A stretch of 64,000 nt of DNA from Bin5 sp965208965. GTDB taxonomy: Bacteria > Chloroflexota > Anaerolineae > Caldilineales > Caldilineaceae. The stretch spans positions 3,844,001-3,908,000 of the forward strand of contig OZ242384.1 of NCBI GenBank assembly GCA_965208965.1. The letters run 5' to 3'. The notes under the pieces were generated by a model. The model did no database searches, had not been told where the DNA came from, and saw only the letters and a program-made list of their open reading frames with translations. Every line of letters starts with the position of its first letter. Positions within the stretch are counted from its first letter, which is position 1. This document shows positions 51,380 through 60,078 of this stretch, piece by piece. The position numbers and the translations under genes were made by a program.

Positions 51380-53314
51380 TCAATCTCCTTGCAGGACAGG
51401 TTCTGCCCCATTGACCCGCATGTGCTGGCTCGCGTACAGGTCATGGTAAAAGCCCTTCATCGCCAGGAGCTCCTCGTGTGACCCCCGCTCGATGATCCGA
51501 TGATCGTTTACAACCAGCACTTCGTCGGCATTGCGAATCGTGCTTAGCCGGTGGGCGATTACAAAGGCTGTGCGGCCCTCAAGCAGCCGTAGCAGCGCCT
51601 GCTGCAGCTGCACTTCCGTACGCGTGTCCACGCTGCTGGTCGCTTCGTCGAGGATGAGAATGCGAGGATCGGCGAGGATGGCGCGGGCGATCGCTATGAG
51701 CTGGCGCTGTCCTTCGCTGAAGTTGTTCCCCTGCTCTGAGACCTGTGAGTTGTAGCCCCTTGGAAGCAGCCGTATGAAACTGTCGGCGTTTGCCAGTTCT
51801 GCCGCGGCGGCGACTTCTTCGTCGGTGGCGTCAAGGCGGCCATAACGGATGTTTTCTCGCACCGTTCCGGAAAAGAGGAAGGTATCCTGCAGCACGATTC
51901 CCAACTGTTTGCGCAACGAAGCCTGCTGCACGTCACGAATGTCGCGACCGTCGATACGAATGCTGCCCTCATCCACATCGTAGAAGCGGCTCAACAGACT
52001 GATGATCGTCGTCTTGCCGGCTCCGGTTGGACCCACCAAGGCGATAGTGGCGCCGGGCCTGGCATGAAGACTGATGTTCTCCAGAACGCGCTCCGGCTCT
52101 GACTCTTCACCGGGGTCCCTACGACCAATCGCCCCTGGCATACGCCCATTTCCTCGTCCGCGTGGGGCAGGAGCAGGCGGCGGCTCCGCATCGTAGCTGA
52201 AGCTCACATTTTCAAATACCACCTCACCCTCAATCTCTGCCAGCGGCGGCGCGTCAGGACGGTCGGTCACTGTGGGTTCCACGTCCAAAGTCTGAAAAAT
52301 GCGCTCCGCGCCAGCCAGGGCTGATTGCAGCTGGTTGTAGAGCATGGCGATGCCGCGCATGGGTCGGAAGAAGTTCATTATGTAGATGATGAAAGCCGCC
52401 AGTACGCCGACTTCCAGGATCCCTCCAATTGCCAGCCAGCCTCCCAGCAGAGCGGCAACTGCGATGGTGATGGTCATCATCGTCGTGAACATGGGACCCA
52501 GAGCGGCCGTGATGATGTCGGCCGTCATCCCGGCTTTACGGTACTTCGAATTGACCTCGTGGAAGGTCGCGTATACGTCCTTTTCGCGGGCGAATGCCTG
52601 GACCACGCGCGCTCCGGTAATGTTCTCCTCCATCACGGCGTTAAGCGCGCCGAGATTGTGCTGGACTGTGCGAAATGCCGCCCGGCTGCGGCGGGTCACC
52701 TCGCCGGTGATTAGCAGCATCAGGGGCATCAGTACGAGCATGGCCAAGGCGAGCTGCCAGTTGAGAAGGAACATCGCTACGAAAGTTCCCCCCAGAAGCA
52801 GGATGTTCGAGGTAAACTCTATCAGGCCATTGGAGAGCGTGCGGTTAATGGCCTCTGAGTCGTTGGTGATACGACTCATCAGATCGCCGACCTGGTTTCG
52901 GTCGTGAAATGCCATCGACATTTTCTGCAGATGGCTGAACAGGCCTTCGCGAATATCGGACACGAACCGCTGGCCCAGAACAACCATGATCAGGCCCTGG
53001 ACGGCTGAGGTGCCGGCGGCGCCGAGATAGACGGCGACGATCTGCCACGCCAGGATGCGGAGTCCAGCGGCGTCACCCGGCGCGATATAGAGATCGATGG
53101 CGCGGCCAAGCAACATCGGTCCGAATAGCCTCAGCACTGTGCTGATGGTCACAAAGAAGGCAACGATCAGAAGCTGCAGGCGATACGGCCGCAAATAAGC
53201 GGCCATGCGCTTCAGGGTGTGGCGCGTATTGCCGGCGGCTTCTCCGGTGAGCATGCCGCCGCCGCCAAAGCCGAGGCGCATTGGCTGTCGCTGTGGTGGT
53301 CGGGAAACGGTCAT
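51380..53314 (-). CDS. ABC exporter half-transporter, canonical ATP site subunit
   Basis: A 644-residue protein: six membrane helices at about 40-340, then an ATPase domain. Walker A is GPTGAGKTT, signature NNFSEGQRQL, Walker B ILILDEATSSVD with the catalytic Glu, and switch His AHRLSTI. The signature departs from LSGGQ. A 40-residue Pro/Gly/Arg-rich insert (EPPPAPAPRGRGNGRMPG) lies just before the ATPase. With the upstream gene it forms a heterodimer such as TM287/288 or BmrCD. Lipids or drugs are likely cargo. Confidence 0.92.
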   Translation of the reverse strand: MTVSRPPQRQPMRLGFGGGGMLTGEAAGNTRHTLKRMAAYLRPYRLQLLIVAFFVTISTVLRLFGPMLLGRAIDLYIAPGDAAGLRILAWQIVAVYLGAAGTSAVQGLIMVVLGQRFVSDIREGLFSHLQKMSMAFHDRNQVGDLMSRITNDSEAINRTLSNGLIEFTSNILLLGGTFVAMFLLNWQLALAMLVLMPLMLLITGEVTRRSRAAFRTVQHNLGALNAVMEENITGARVVQAFAREKDVYATFHEVNSKYRKAGMTADIITAALGPMFTTMMTITIAVAALLGGWLAIGGILEVGVLAAFIIYIMNFFRPMRGIAMLYNQLQSALAGAERIFQTLDVEPTVTDRPDAPPLAEIEGEVVFENVSFSYDAEPPPAPAPRGRGNGRMPGAIGRRDPGEESEPERVLENISLHARPGATIALVGPTGAGKTTIISLLSRFYDVDEGSIRIDGRDIRDVQQASLRKQLGIVLQDTFLFSGTVRENIRYGRLDATDEEVAAAAELANADSFIRLLPRGYNSQVSEQGNNFSEGQRQLIAIARAILADPRILILDEATSSVDTRTEVQLQQALLRLLEGRTAFVIAHRLSTIRNADEVLVVNDHRIIERGSHEELLAMKGFYHDLYASQHMRVNGAEPVLQGD

Positions 53315-53365
53315 AGGAAAAAAATCGCGCTCTTCACAAGGCTATTCAGGAACGGTCCGAATACC

Positions 53366-55225
53366 TCAAGCCTCTTCGAATTGAGAGTAGTAGATCTCCT
53401 GGTAGATTTCGCTGCCGGTCAGAAGCTCCTCGTGTGTGCCCTGTGCAGCGATCTTGCCGTCGTCGAGGACGAGGATTAGATCGGCGTCGACAACGCTGCT
53501 AATCCTCTGGGCGACGATGAACGTTGTCGTCCCCGCCATTTTCTCCGCCAGCGCCTGCTGCAGCCTCAATTCCGTATCCAGGTCGACAGCGCTGGTCGAG
53601 TCGTCGAGAATCAAGACGGATGGATTCGTCAGCAATGCACGGGCGATTGCGATACGCTGTTTTTGCCCGCCGGAGAGATTGGCTCCGCGGGCCTCGACAA
53701 TGCTTTCGTACTGGTCCGGCATCTGCATGATAAAGTCGTGGGCCTGGGCAGATTCTGCCGCGCTGACGACCTCACTCATCGACGCATTTGGTCGACCGTA
53801 AGCAATGTTTTCGCGCACAGTTCCTGCAAAGAGAGTCGTCTGTTGCAGGACCACGCCAATTTCCTTTCGCAGCCTGACCGGCTCCCAATTGCGTACATCG
53901 ACGCCATCGACCTTGACAACGCCTCCTTCGGCGTCGTAAAAGCGGGGGATAAGATTTACCAGCGTGCTTTTGCCTGACCCGGTCGCGCCCATCAGAGCGA
54001 TCTTTTGTCCTGGAGCAGCGTGCAGCGAGATACCGTCCAGCACTTCTTCTCCAATAGGCCGGACATTGCCTCTGGCCGTGCGAGTCAGACGCTGCCCGTT
54101 CGCTTGTTCTGCGTCAGAAATGCTACTCCGCGACTGAGTCTCGCCATTGCCGGCGGCAGCGGCGTCCAAGCCCCTTCTGATCCGTGAACCGGAATAGTGA
54201 AACGAGACGTTCTCGAAGCTGATATCCCCGGCAGGCTTTGTGATAACGGCAGGTGTTGGCGGCGCCTGGATGGCGGGCTCTGTATCCAACACTTCAACGA
54301 CGCGCTTTGACGAGGCTTCGGCGCGGGAGATCATCGACAGAATGTTGCTCAGTAGCAGCAGTGGCGACATACCGATCAGCATGTAGTTGCTGAAGGCGAC
54401 CAGTTCTCCGATGGTGAGTCTTCCGCCAATGACATCGATGCCGCCGCGCCAAATTGCGATGGTTGCGCCCAGATTTGTAAGGACCAGCAGCACCGGCATC
54501 ACGAGGGCAAGGTACCGCCCCACCTTGATGTTCTGCTCCATGTAGTCGACGTTGTCGCGGTCAAAGTTCTCGATTTCGTATTGCTCCCGGACAAAGGCCT
54601 TGACAACATGTACGCCGGCGAGATTCTCCTGGACCAGCGTATTCAGTTTGCCCAGCTTCTGCTGCACGACCGAGAAGAGCGGGCCCACGATGCGCAGGAA
54701 CCAGAAGATAACGGACCCAGAGATAGTGAGCATTGTGACCATGATCAGGCCGAGCCGCCAGTCAATGATCAGCATCATCGTCAGGCTTCCGATGACCATC
54801 ATAAGGGTTCGCAACAGCAAGGCCATGCCGGCGCTTAGGAACATGCGAGCAACGTCGACGTCGCTGGAGACGCGGGTCATGAGTTGTCCCGTCTGCATGC
54901 GGTCCAGGTTGGCAAAGGAGAAGCGCTGAATGTGGCGGAAAAGGTCGTTGCGCAGGTCGAAGGCGATCCCCTGGGAGATCTGCGCGCGGGCGATGCCCTG
55001 GCCTATGGTCGTGGCGGCGCCGAGAATTGCGGCCAGCATCATAATTCCGCTGCCCTGCCAGACGGCCGCCATGTCACTGGCGCGAATACCTTGATCGATG
55101 ATGAACTGGACCATGAGCGGCGTCACGAGCTCCATCAGAACAGGCAAGATCGTTGTGACGATGCCCAGTACGGTCATCCATGCATAGGGACGCAGGTAGC
55201 GTATAACCCTGGCTAATCCACTCAT
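53366..55225 (-). CDS. ABC exporter half-transporter, degenerate ATP site subunit
   Basis: A 619-residue protein from ATG 55225, which begins MSGLARVIRYLRPYAWM; the frame extends 90 codons further but without similarity. Walker A GATGSGKST, signature LSGGQKQRIAIARAL, Walker B VLILDDSTSAVD, so Asp stands in place of the catalytic Glu. The switch position is Gln (VAQRISSV) rather than His. These changes mark the non-hydrolytic site of a heterodimer; the other half is 51 bases downstream. It too has a polar insert of about 60 residues (around 340-400) ahead of the ATPase core. Confidence 0.92.
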   Translation of the reverse strand: MSGLARVIRYLRPYAWMTVLGIVTTILPVLMELVTPLMVQFIIDQGIRASDMAAVWQGSGIMMLAAILGAATTIGQGIARAQISQGIAFDLRNDLFRHIQRFSFANLDRMQTGQLMTRVSSDVDVARMFLSAGMALLLRTLMMVIGSLTMMLIIDWRLGLIMVTMLTISGSVIFWFLRIVGPLFSVVQQKLGKLNTLVQENLAGVHVVKAFVREQYEIENFDRDNVDYMEQNIKVGRYLALVMPVLLVLTNLGATIAIWRGGIDVIGGRLTIGELVAFSNYMLIGMSPLLLLSNILSMISRAEASSKRVVEVLDTEPAIQAPPTPAVITKPAGDISFENVSFHYSGSRIRRGLDAAAAGNGETQSRSSISDAEQANGQRLTRTARGNVRPIGEEVLDGISLHAAPGQKIALMGATGSGKSTLVNLIPRFYDAEGGVVKVDGVDVRNWEPVRLRKEIGVVLQQTTLFAGTVRENIAYGRPNASMSEVVSAAESAQAHDFIMQMPDQYESIVEARGANLSGGQKQRIAIARALLTNPSVLILDDSTSAVDLDTELRLQQALAEKMAGTTTFIVAQRISSVVDADLILVLDDGKIAAQGTHEELLTGSEIYQEIYYSQFEEA

Positions 55226-55561
55226 AGGCAAAACTGTCGGGGATTGTAATGCAGGCTGGCGGCGACAGCAGTTTCTCCAGCATACTAAAGCGGTTTCGTG
55301 AGTATAGCTGTAATCCGCAGGGAATTGCAAATTGAAGGAGGTTGGGGGCAAGGAGAGATTGGCGTGGTGCGGCGCGCGGACTCGGGGCGCAGAAGGACTC
55401 TGTCGCCTTTCTCTCCTTCTGTCTTTGGCCTCCCCCGTTCCATTCAGAGGCTCAAGGGTGAATACTCTGGAGGGTTTTGGCACAATTTGGCACAATTTGT
55501 CATGTTTTTTTGGGGCCCCCTTTCAGATCAACGGGTCAATAGTGAAATATTTCACCATGTG
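55226..55561. other. Non-coding stretch with a tandem decamer
   Basis: No gene seen. TTTGGCACAATTTGGCACAA at 55476-55495 is a perfect 10-base unit repeated twice, followed by a T-rich tract. Promoter elements of the exporter (leftward) must lie near its right side. Confidence 0.5.
55476..55495. repeat. Tandem decamer TTTGGCACAA x2
   Basis: Two head-to-tail copies with no mismatch and a 10-base period, in front of the exporter operon and behind the small ORF. It may be a protein-binding site. Confidence 0.6.
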
Positions 55562-55741
55562 TCAGCTTTTGGCAGCTTTTATCACCTTTTTTGGGGTTTT
55601 TCCTAGGCAATCGCATCCAATCTGGTTTGCCGGTTCGGGCGGCGCGCCGTAGACGAGGCAGTAACCGTCGTATTGTTCGAGAGCGACTCCCCGGCAGGGG
55701 GTGCCGTCTTTTCTGGTTCCTTTGCAGAGCGTTCTGGCCAT
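55562..55741 (-). CDS. Small cysteine-containing protein with a repeat-derived tail
   Basis: A 59-residue frame from ATG 55741, preceded by AAGGAGG about nine bases upstream. MARTLCKGTRKDGTPCRGVALEQY, then YCLVYG is like a small zinc-binding module (C-K-G-T-x-x-D-G-x-P-C-R) of about 30 residues known from many bacterial small proteins. The last 20 residues (from PANQIGCDCLG) are encoded by the dispersed repeat module i at 55617-55641, so the native C-terminus seems to have been cut or extended by that repeat. A structured leader lies upstream (55923-56017). Confidence 0.55.
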   Translation of the reverse strand: MARTLCKGTRKDGTPCRGVALEQYDGYCLVYGAPPEPANQIGCDCLGKTPKKVIKAAKS

Positions 55742-56240
55742 AGGTCTGATCCTCCTTGGGTCGTAGTCGCCATCGGTCGTGTGTCCGGATGGCTGGGAAT
55801 GTGGTTGGTGCCGTCCGGCCGGCGAGAAACCGGTCGCCGGGCGCGGCAGAATGCGGGCCAGCGTACATGTGCGCAAGTCATTGGAGCGTTTGTCAAACTT
55901 CGATTCGTTTGCTCATAAACGCAAAAAGGCCCGGACATGTGATAGAACAGGTCTATCACGAGCTCGGGCCTCGTGGTAACCACCGGCGTGCGATTTCTTT
56001 TGGGGACACTCCGGTGGATCAATTTCGATTTCACCTATAGTCTAGCACAAACTTTCCACCGGGCGCAATTGCAGTGGTCAGAGGGCAGAACGCGGCGGGC
56101 CTGGGCTAAGCTGGGCTGGGAGGGCAGGCACAAGGCCTGCCCCTACCGGAGATTGAGGGGATTGGCGAAGTTGGCGCGTGTTCGGACGGGAAGGGCAGGC
56201 ACAAGGCGGAACTGCAGTGGTCAGTGGAACTGCCGTGGTT
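55617..56240. repeat. Dispersed repeat modules, second cluster
   Basis: Module i at 55617-55641, module iii at 56122-56148, a partial module iii at 56193-56207 (GGGCAGGCACAAGGC) and module ii near 56217-56243. They match the cluster at 16067-16194. Each is under 30 bases. Here they are spread over about 620 bases instead of 130. Confidence 0.7.
55923..56017 (-). ncRNA. Structured leader or attenuator-like element (minus strand)
   Basis: Read on the minus strand: a hairpin of CCACCGG (56017-56011) with CCGGTGG (55986-55980) and a 24-base loop, then a long hairpin in which AGGCCCG (55971-55965) pairs with CGGGCCT (55933-55927) and, inside, GTGATAGA pairs with TCTATCAC. Five T's follow at once (A-run 55923-55927 on the plus strand). 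This is the form of a leader RNA with an intrinsic terminator ahead of the small ORF at 55741. Alternatively it ends an unseen short transcript. No known riboswitch is recognised. Confidence 0.5.
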
Positions 56241-56520
56241 AGTGGTCTGGGGAACGGCAGTGGTTTGAGGCGGCGTTTGCGCTGCCTGTGGCGTAAGAGA
56301 GTTCCCCCCAAATTGGGGATGCAACCTGTCAATTATTTGTGTATATATTAATATGAAGATAGATAATATATTGTTACTATTGCCATAGGGCTTAACCTCA
56401 AGGTGGGGTAGAGTGTTCGCAACCCTCCAGCAGGAACAGAACGACGGGCAATCGGTTATCTACTCTGAGCAACGGGAAGCGCCGCCCTTGTCGGGCCGTT
56501 GAAGGGACCGGCGGCACTGC

Positions 56521-56567
56521 TAGAGAGAGGTGTCAAGATTTGTCAAGACTTTGCAGAGTTCTCTCTA
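56521..56567. promoter_or_regulatory. Inverted repeat enclosing tandem TGTCAAG boxes
   Basis: TAGAGAGA at 56521-56528 is complementary to TCTCTCTA at 56560-56567. Between them TGTCAAGATT and TGTCAAGACT lie head to tail with a 10-base period (56531-56550). A third TGTCAAG is at 56671-56677, just downstream of the promoter. It looks like an operator for the PhyH operon. Confidence 0.55.
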
Positions 56568-56621
56568 TCCTGACCCGGGAAAGAGGAAGGGCTCCCCAAG
56601 AGGGGTTGAACAGGAATCCGT

Positions 56622-56650
56622 TTGACTTTAGGTCGGGGCTGATGTATAAG
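56622..56650 (+). promoter_or_regulatory. Sigma-70 promoter of the PhyH/MFS operon
   Basis: TTGACT at 56622-56627, a 17-base spacer and TATAAG at 56645-56650. Start expected near 56657, giving a leader of about 200 bases to the first ATG at 56858. Confidence 0.7.
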
Positions 56651-56857
56651 AACTGATGGTTAAGGACTGTTGTCAAGCAGGCATTCATCGAGGTGGATGA
56701 CCTGGATGAAGACAAAGAAACAGCGCAGGTAAGTTCGGAAATGGGGCCTGGTTATGGGCAGCCTTTGCTGGATACTGCGTGTCCCTACTTCCTCCATGAG
56801 AAGGCAGGGCCTGCATTATCGGATCGGGACATTCCAGGTTGGCAATTGAGGTCTTTC

Positions 56858-57619
56858 ATGCATATAACTGAAGAACAGCGAACGCAATACCGCAGTGAAG
56901 GTTACTTTTTTCTGGAGAACGCCATCCCCTCGGAGCAGGTTGAAGGACTGAGAGAGGAGTGCCAGCGCTACATAGACCGTTTCGACGCCGAGATGGAGGC
57001 CAAGGGAGTGACGGTTCAGGGCATCAATCACTACAAGAAGCGTTACTTTATCGCCCGCCGGGGCCTGGAGAGTCCGACGATCAGTGATTTCCTCTTCGGT
57101 GACCTGATGGCGGAGGTCTGCCGGGCGACGCTGGGCGACAATGCCTTCTTGTTCCACGAGCAGTACGTCGTGAAATTTGCCGAAGTGGGAACAAAGTTCG
57201 GCTGGCATCAGGACTCCGGTTACGTGGGGCACTACCACAGGCCCTACCTTTCATGTTGGTGCGCGCTGGACGACATGTCGATTGAGAACGGAACGGTCTC
57301 AGTCCTGCCCTACTCCGCGATTGGAATGACACCGGACGACCTCTACGACCACGAAGTTGAATCCGGAAGCAACGACAAGATCGGTTACCAGGGCGAGCAC
57401 CCAGGCGTCCCGGCTCTCATTCCTGCAGGCAGTATCGTTGTTTTCAGCAGCCGCACGTTTCATCGCAGCGGCCCGAATACGACTTCGAGAGTGCGGCGCT
57501 GTTATCTGGCCCAGTATTCGGCGGAACCGATAATGAATCGTGAGGGAACAGGGCTGTGGGGGCAGGCGATCCCAATAGTTCGGGACGGCCGGGCTTGCGG
57601 TATCCCTGTGCATAGCTGA
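56858..57619 (+). CDS. Phytanoyl-CoA dioxygenase (PhyH) family protein 1
   Basis: A 253-residue Fe(II)/2-oxoglutarate-dependent oxygenase of the PhyH family. MHITEEQRTQYRSEGYFFLE is the typical start, so ATG 56858 is preferred to a GTG at 56693. Iron ligands are His and Asp in FGWHQDSGY and the distal His in SRTFHRSGPNTTS, with Arg for 2-oxoglutarate nearby. LSCWCALDDMSIENGTVSVLP is the linking family block. Substrate unknown; the family hydroxylates lipids, amino acids and secondary metabolites. First gene of a five-gene operon ending in two MFS transporters. Confidence 0.88.
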   Translation: MHITEEQRTQYRSEGYFFLENAIPSEQVEGLREECQRYIDRFDAEMEAKGVTVQGINHYKKRYFIARRGLESPTISDFLFGDLMAEVCRATLGDNAFLFHEQYVVKFAEVGTKFGWHQDSGYVGHYHRPYLSCWCALDDMSIENGTVSVLPYSAIGMTPDDLYDHEVESGSNDKIGYQGEHPGVPALIPAGSIVVFSSRTFHRSGPNTTSRVRRCYLAQYSAEPIMNREGTGLWGQAIPIVRDGRACGIPVHS

Positions 57620-57717
57620 CCTGCCGGAAGGCTCCCAGACAGCGGAGCCCAATTCCGCTTCGCCGCAGGAATGAATTTGAATCTGGGATCCTGCGGCCAA
57701 GGAGGAAGGGATGTGAA

Positions 57718-59139
57718 ATGAGCGTTTCGAACCATCTCCTGACCGACGATCAGATGCGGCAGTTCATCTCTCGAGGGTACGTGGTCCTGCAGACCGATTT
57801 CCCGAAAGAGTTCCATGAAGGGTTGAACGCGAAGCTGAACGAAGTGATGGACAAGGAAGGCAATCCCGGCAACAATCTTTTGCCGCGGTTTAGCGAGGTC
57901 GGCGACATTCTTCAGAACCCGGTCGTGCGCGGGGCGTTGACGAGCGTAGTCGGGCATGACTATACGATTCATCCGCACCGCCACTGTCACTTCACCTATC
58001 CCGGGCGCAAAGTTCAGACTTGGCACAAGGACAGCTATTGGGGCCATCAGAAAGTGCGCAACCACCACAACTGGTGGGCGATGATCTTCTATTATCCCCA
58101 AGCCGTGGACGAGGAAATGGGGCCGTCGGGCCTGTTATCCGGTTCCCAGTACTATACGAAGCGCGCCGGGGACGAAACGGAAACGCCTGTCTACATTGAA
58201 GGACCGGAAGGCACTTTTGGCCTGATTCACTATGATCTGTGGCACAGAGGCGGCGCCAACCTTTCGCAGAAGACGCGGGCGATGATGAAGTTCCAGTTTG
58301 TGCGGATGGGTGCTCCTGCCGGTCCAGCCTGGAACAATCTTCAGGCAGAGTGGACCCCGGTCGAGGACGCTCCTGTAGATCACAACATTTTGTGGGAGAA
58401 CCAGTGGCGCTGGCATCGCGGCGAAACCGGGGCAGAGAGGAACGGGGCCACCGGTAAGGCTTCGCAGAATAACGGGGGCAGGACCGAGGAGATTTCAATA
58501 TCCGAACTGGCCGGGAAACTTGCGTCCAGGTATGAACCGGAGGGTGTAGATTCTGCCTACAGGCTGGGCGCTTACTGCGAAGAGGCCATACCATCACTTT
58601 GCAGTGCACTCATCAGTGGGAACGCCACCGCTTCCCGCAATGCGGGCTACGGCCTGAGCGCGGCTGGACCGGAAGCTCGGGAGGTCCTGTTGGCCGCTAT
58701 GGGGCACGAGAGTGAAGAGGCACGCATGCATGCCGCTTTTGCCCTGGGAGAGCTGGGGCTGGCGGATGCCGAGAGCGCAGGTGCGGTCGCGAATGCTGTC
58801 TCGGACCCTTCGGTAGTCGTCCGCCGCAGTGCGGTCGAAGCGCTGGGCTTGATCAAGGAACCGGTCGAAATGATACTGCCTGCGCTGGAAGAAGGACTGA
58901 AAGACGACGACGATCAAGCCCGTTTTACGGCTGCGCTTTCACTGCAACGGCTGGGCGCGAAAGCAGAGCCATCGGCGCCTGCGTTGCGGGCCGCGTTGCG
59001 GGACGAAAACCGATATGTTCGGGCGAACTCTGTAGACGCTCTGCGCCGAATCGGTACCAATGAGGCTCTCAGTATTGCCCTGGACTATCTGAGCGCGCAT
59101 CGCTGGTGCCCGACGACGACGCCGGACAACCTGTTTTAG
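57718..59139 (+). CDS. PhyH-family dioxygenase fused to HEAT repeats (protein 2)
   Basis: A 473-residue protein. Residues 1-230 are a PhyH-type oxygenase with WHKDSYWGH (His and Asp) and the distal His in YDLWHRGGANLS. A polar linker (residues 240-265) leads to about 200 residues of HEAT/PBS-lyase-like repeats: ALISGNATASRNAGYGLSAAG, EEARMHAAFALGELGLADAE, VVRRSAVEALGLIKEP, QARFTAALSLQRLGAKAEP and RYVRANSVDALRRIG. The repeats probably form a binding arm. Length is nearly twice that of the neighbours. It starts 98 bases after the first dioxygenase with AAGGAGG upstream. Confidence 0.9.
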   Translation: MSVSNHLLTDDQMRQFISRGYVVLQTDFPKEFHEGLNAKLNEVMDKEGNPGNNLLPRFSEVGDILQNPVVRGALTSVVGHDYTIHPHRHCHFTYPGRKVQTWHKDSYWGHQKVRNHHNWWAMIFYYPQAVDEEMGPSGLLSGSQYYTKRAGDETETPVYIEGPEGTFGLIHYDLWHRGGANLSQKTRAMMKFQFVRMGAPAGPAWNNLQAEWTPVEDAPVDHNILWENQWRWHRGETGAERNGATGKASQNNGGRTEEISISELAGKLASRYEPEGVDSAYRLGAYCEEAIPSLCSALISGNATASRNAGYGLSAAGPEAREVLLAAMGHESEEARMHAAFALGELGLADAESAGAVANAVSDPSVVVRRSAVEALGLIKEPVEMILPALEEGLKDDDDQARFTAALSLQRLGAKAEPSAPALRAALRDENRYVRANSVDALRRIGTNEALSIALDYLSAHRWCPTTTPDNLF

Positions 59140-59151
59140 AAGGAATCTCAC

Positions 59152-60078
59152 ATGTCCCAGATGGTAAAGGTGCCGGATATAACTGCCGACGACATCTCAC
59201 TGTCGGTTGAAGACCTGAACGTCGCCGAGGCCGCTGCGGTCTACCGGGAACAGGGCTGTCTGGTTGTACGCGGCCTGATGAAGCCCTACATCGAGGAGAT
59301 GGCGGCCGACATAGCTGCCACGGTCCGTCAGTCGATAGAGATGCTCGACAGGGCGGAAAGAAGGCCGGAAGGCTGGGTTTCGCCCAACGGTTCTCTGTTC
59401 ATCCCTGCGCCCGAGGGGTACAGCAGGGACAAGCAGATCATGACGGTTGGGATCAGCTACGTCACAAGCGCAGCCTTTCTGCGCGCCGCAATGGACCCGA
59501 CGGCTCTCGACATTCTTGAGGCAGTTCTGGGACCCAACATTGAACTGTTCGGCCAAGGGCAGTCACTGGTCAAAGAGCCGGTAGGAGGGTACCCCAAGCA
59601 TTTGCACCAGGACTCGGCCTACTTTGAGCATAGGTTCGAGGGTCCGGTCGGGATCCTCACTTATGTTGTGGACACGGACCTGGTGAACGGCGCGCTGCAC
59701 GTCGTGCCGGGCTCGCATCAGAAGGGACAGCTCCAGCACGTCGATACGTTCTCTCACCTGGGACTTGACGAGGACGAGTGGCCCTGGGAATCTTCGCTGC
59801 CGATCACAGGACAGGCTGGAGATTCGATCTATTTCCACGTCAGAACTGTACACGGCTCCAAACAGAACCACTCAGACACGCCCCGCCCGGTCTTTATCAA
59901 CCGCTACCGGCGTCCCGATGACTTTGCTATCATCAGGGCGACGACCACCTCCAACCGCGCCGAAGCTGAGAGCCGGGCGCAACAGGCCCGCCGCGAGGAT
60001 GAGCCTCCGGGGCTGATGGTGCGCGGATTCCGGCCTTACTCAGAAACGGGCGGGACCGGCATCAATGGGGCGCAGTAG
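59152..60078 (+). CDS. Phytanoyl-CoA dioxygenase (PhyH) family protein 3
   Basis: A 308-residue dioxygenase. Iron ligands are HQD in LHQDSAYFEHR and His in VRTVHGSKQNHSD; GALHVVPGSHQKGQL is a classic PhyH block. The last 18 residues (GFRPYSETGGTGINGAQ) lie outside the enzyme core and are nearly repeated at the end of the first MFS protein. The start is 12 bases after the previous stop with AAGGAAT upstream. Its end overlaps the first MFS gene by 14 bases. Confidence 0.9.
   Translation: MSQMVKVPDITADDISLSVEDLNVAEAAAVYREQGCLVVRGLMKPYIEEMAADIAATVRQSIEMLDRAERRPEGWVSPNGSLFIPAPEGYSRDKQIMTVGISYVTSAAFLRAAMDPTALDILEAVLGPNIELFGQGQSLVKEPVGGYPKHLHQDSAYFEHRFEGPVGILTYVVDTDLVNGALHVVPGSHQKGQLQHVDTFSHLGLDEDEWPWESSLPITGQAGDSIYFHVRTVHGSKQNHSDTPRPVFINRYRRPDDFAIIRATTTSNRAEAESRAQQARREDEPPGLMVRGFRPYSETGGTGINGAQ

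Larger units (their letters stand above)
55742..56857. other. Long non-coding region before the PhyH operon
   Basis: Over 1.1 kb without a supported gene. It holds the structured element at 55923-56017, repeat modules, an AT-rich stretch near 56331-56385, the tandem boxes at 56521-56567, the promoter at 56622-56650 and a leader of about 200 bases before the first dioxygenase. Confidence 0.55.
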
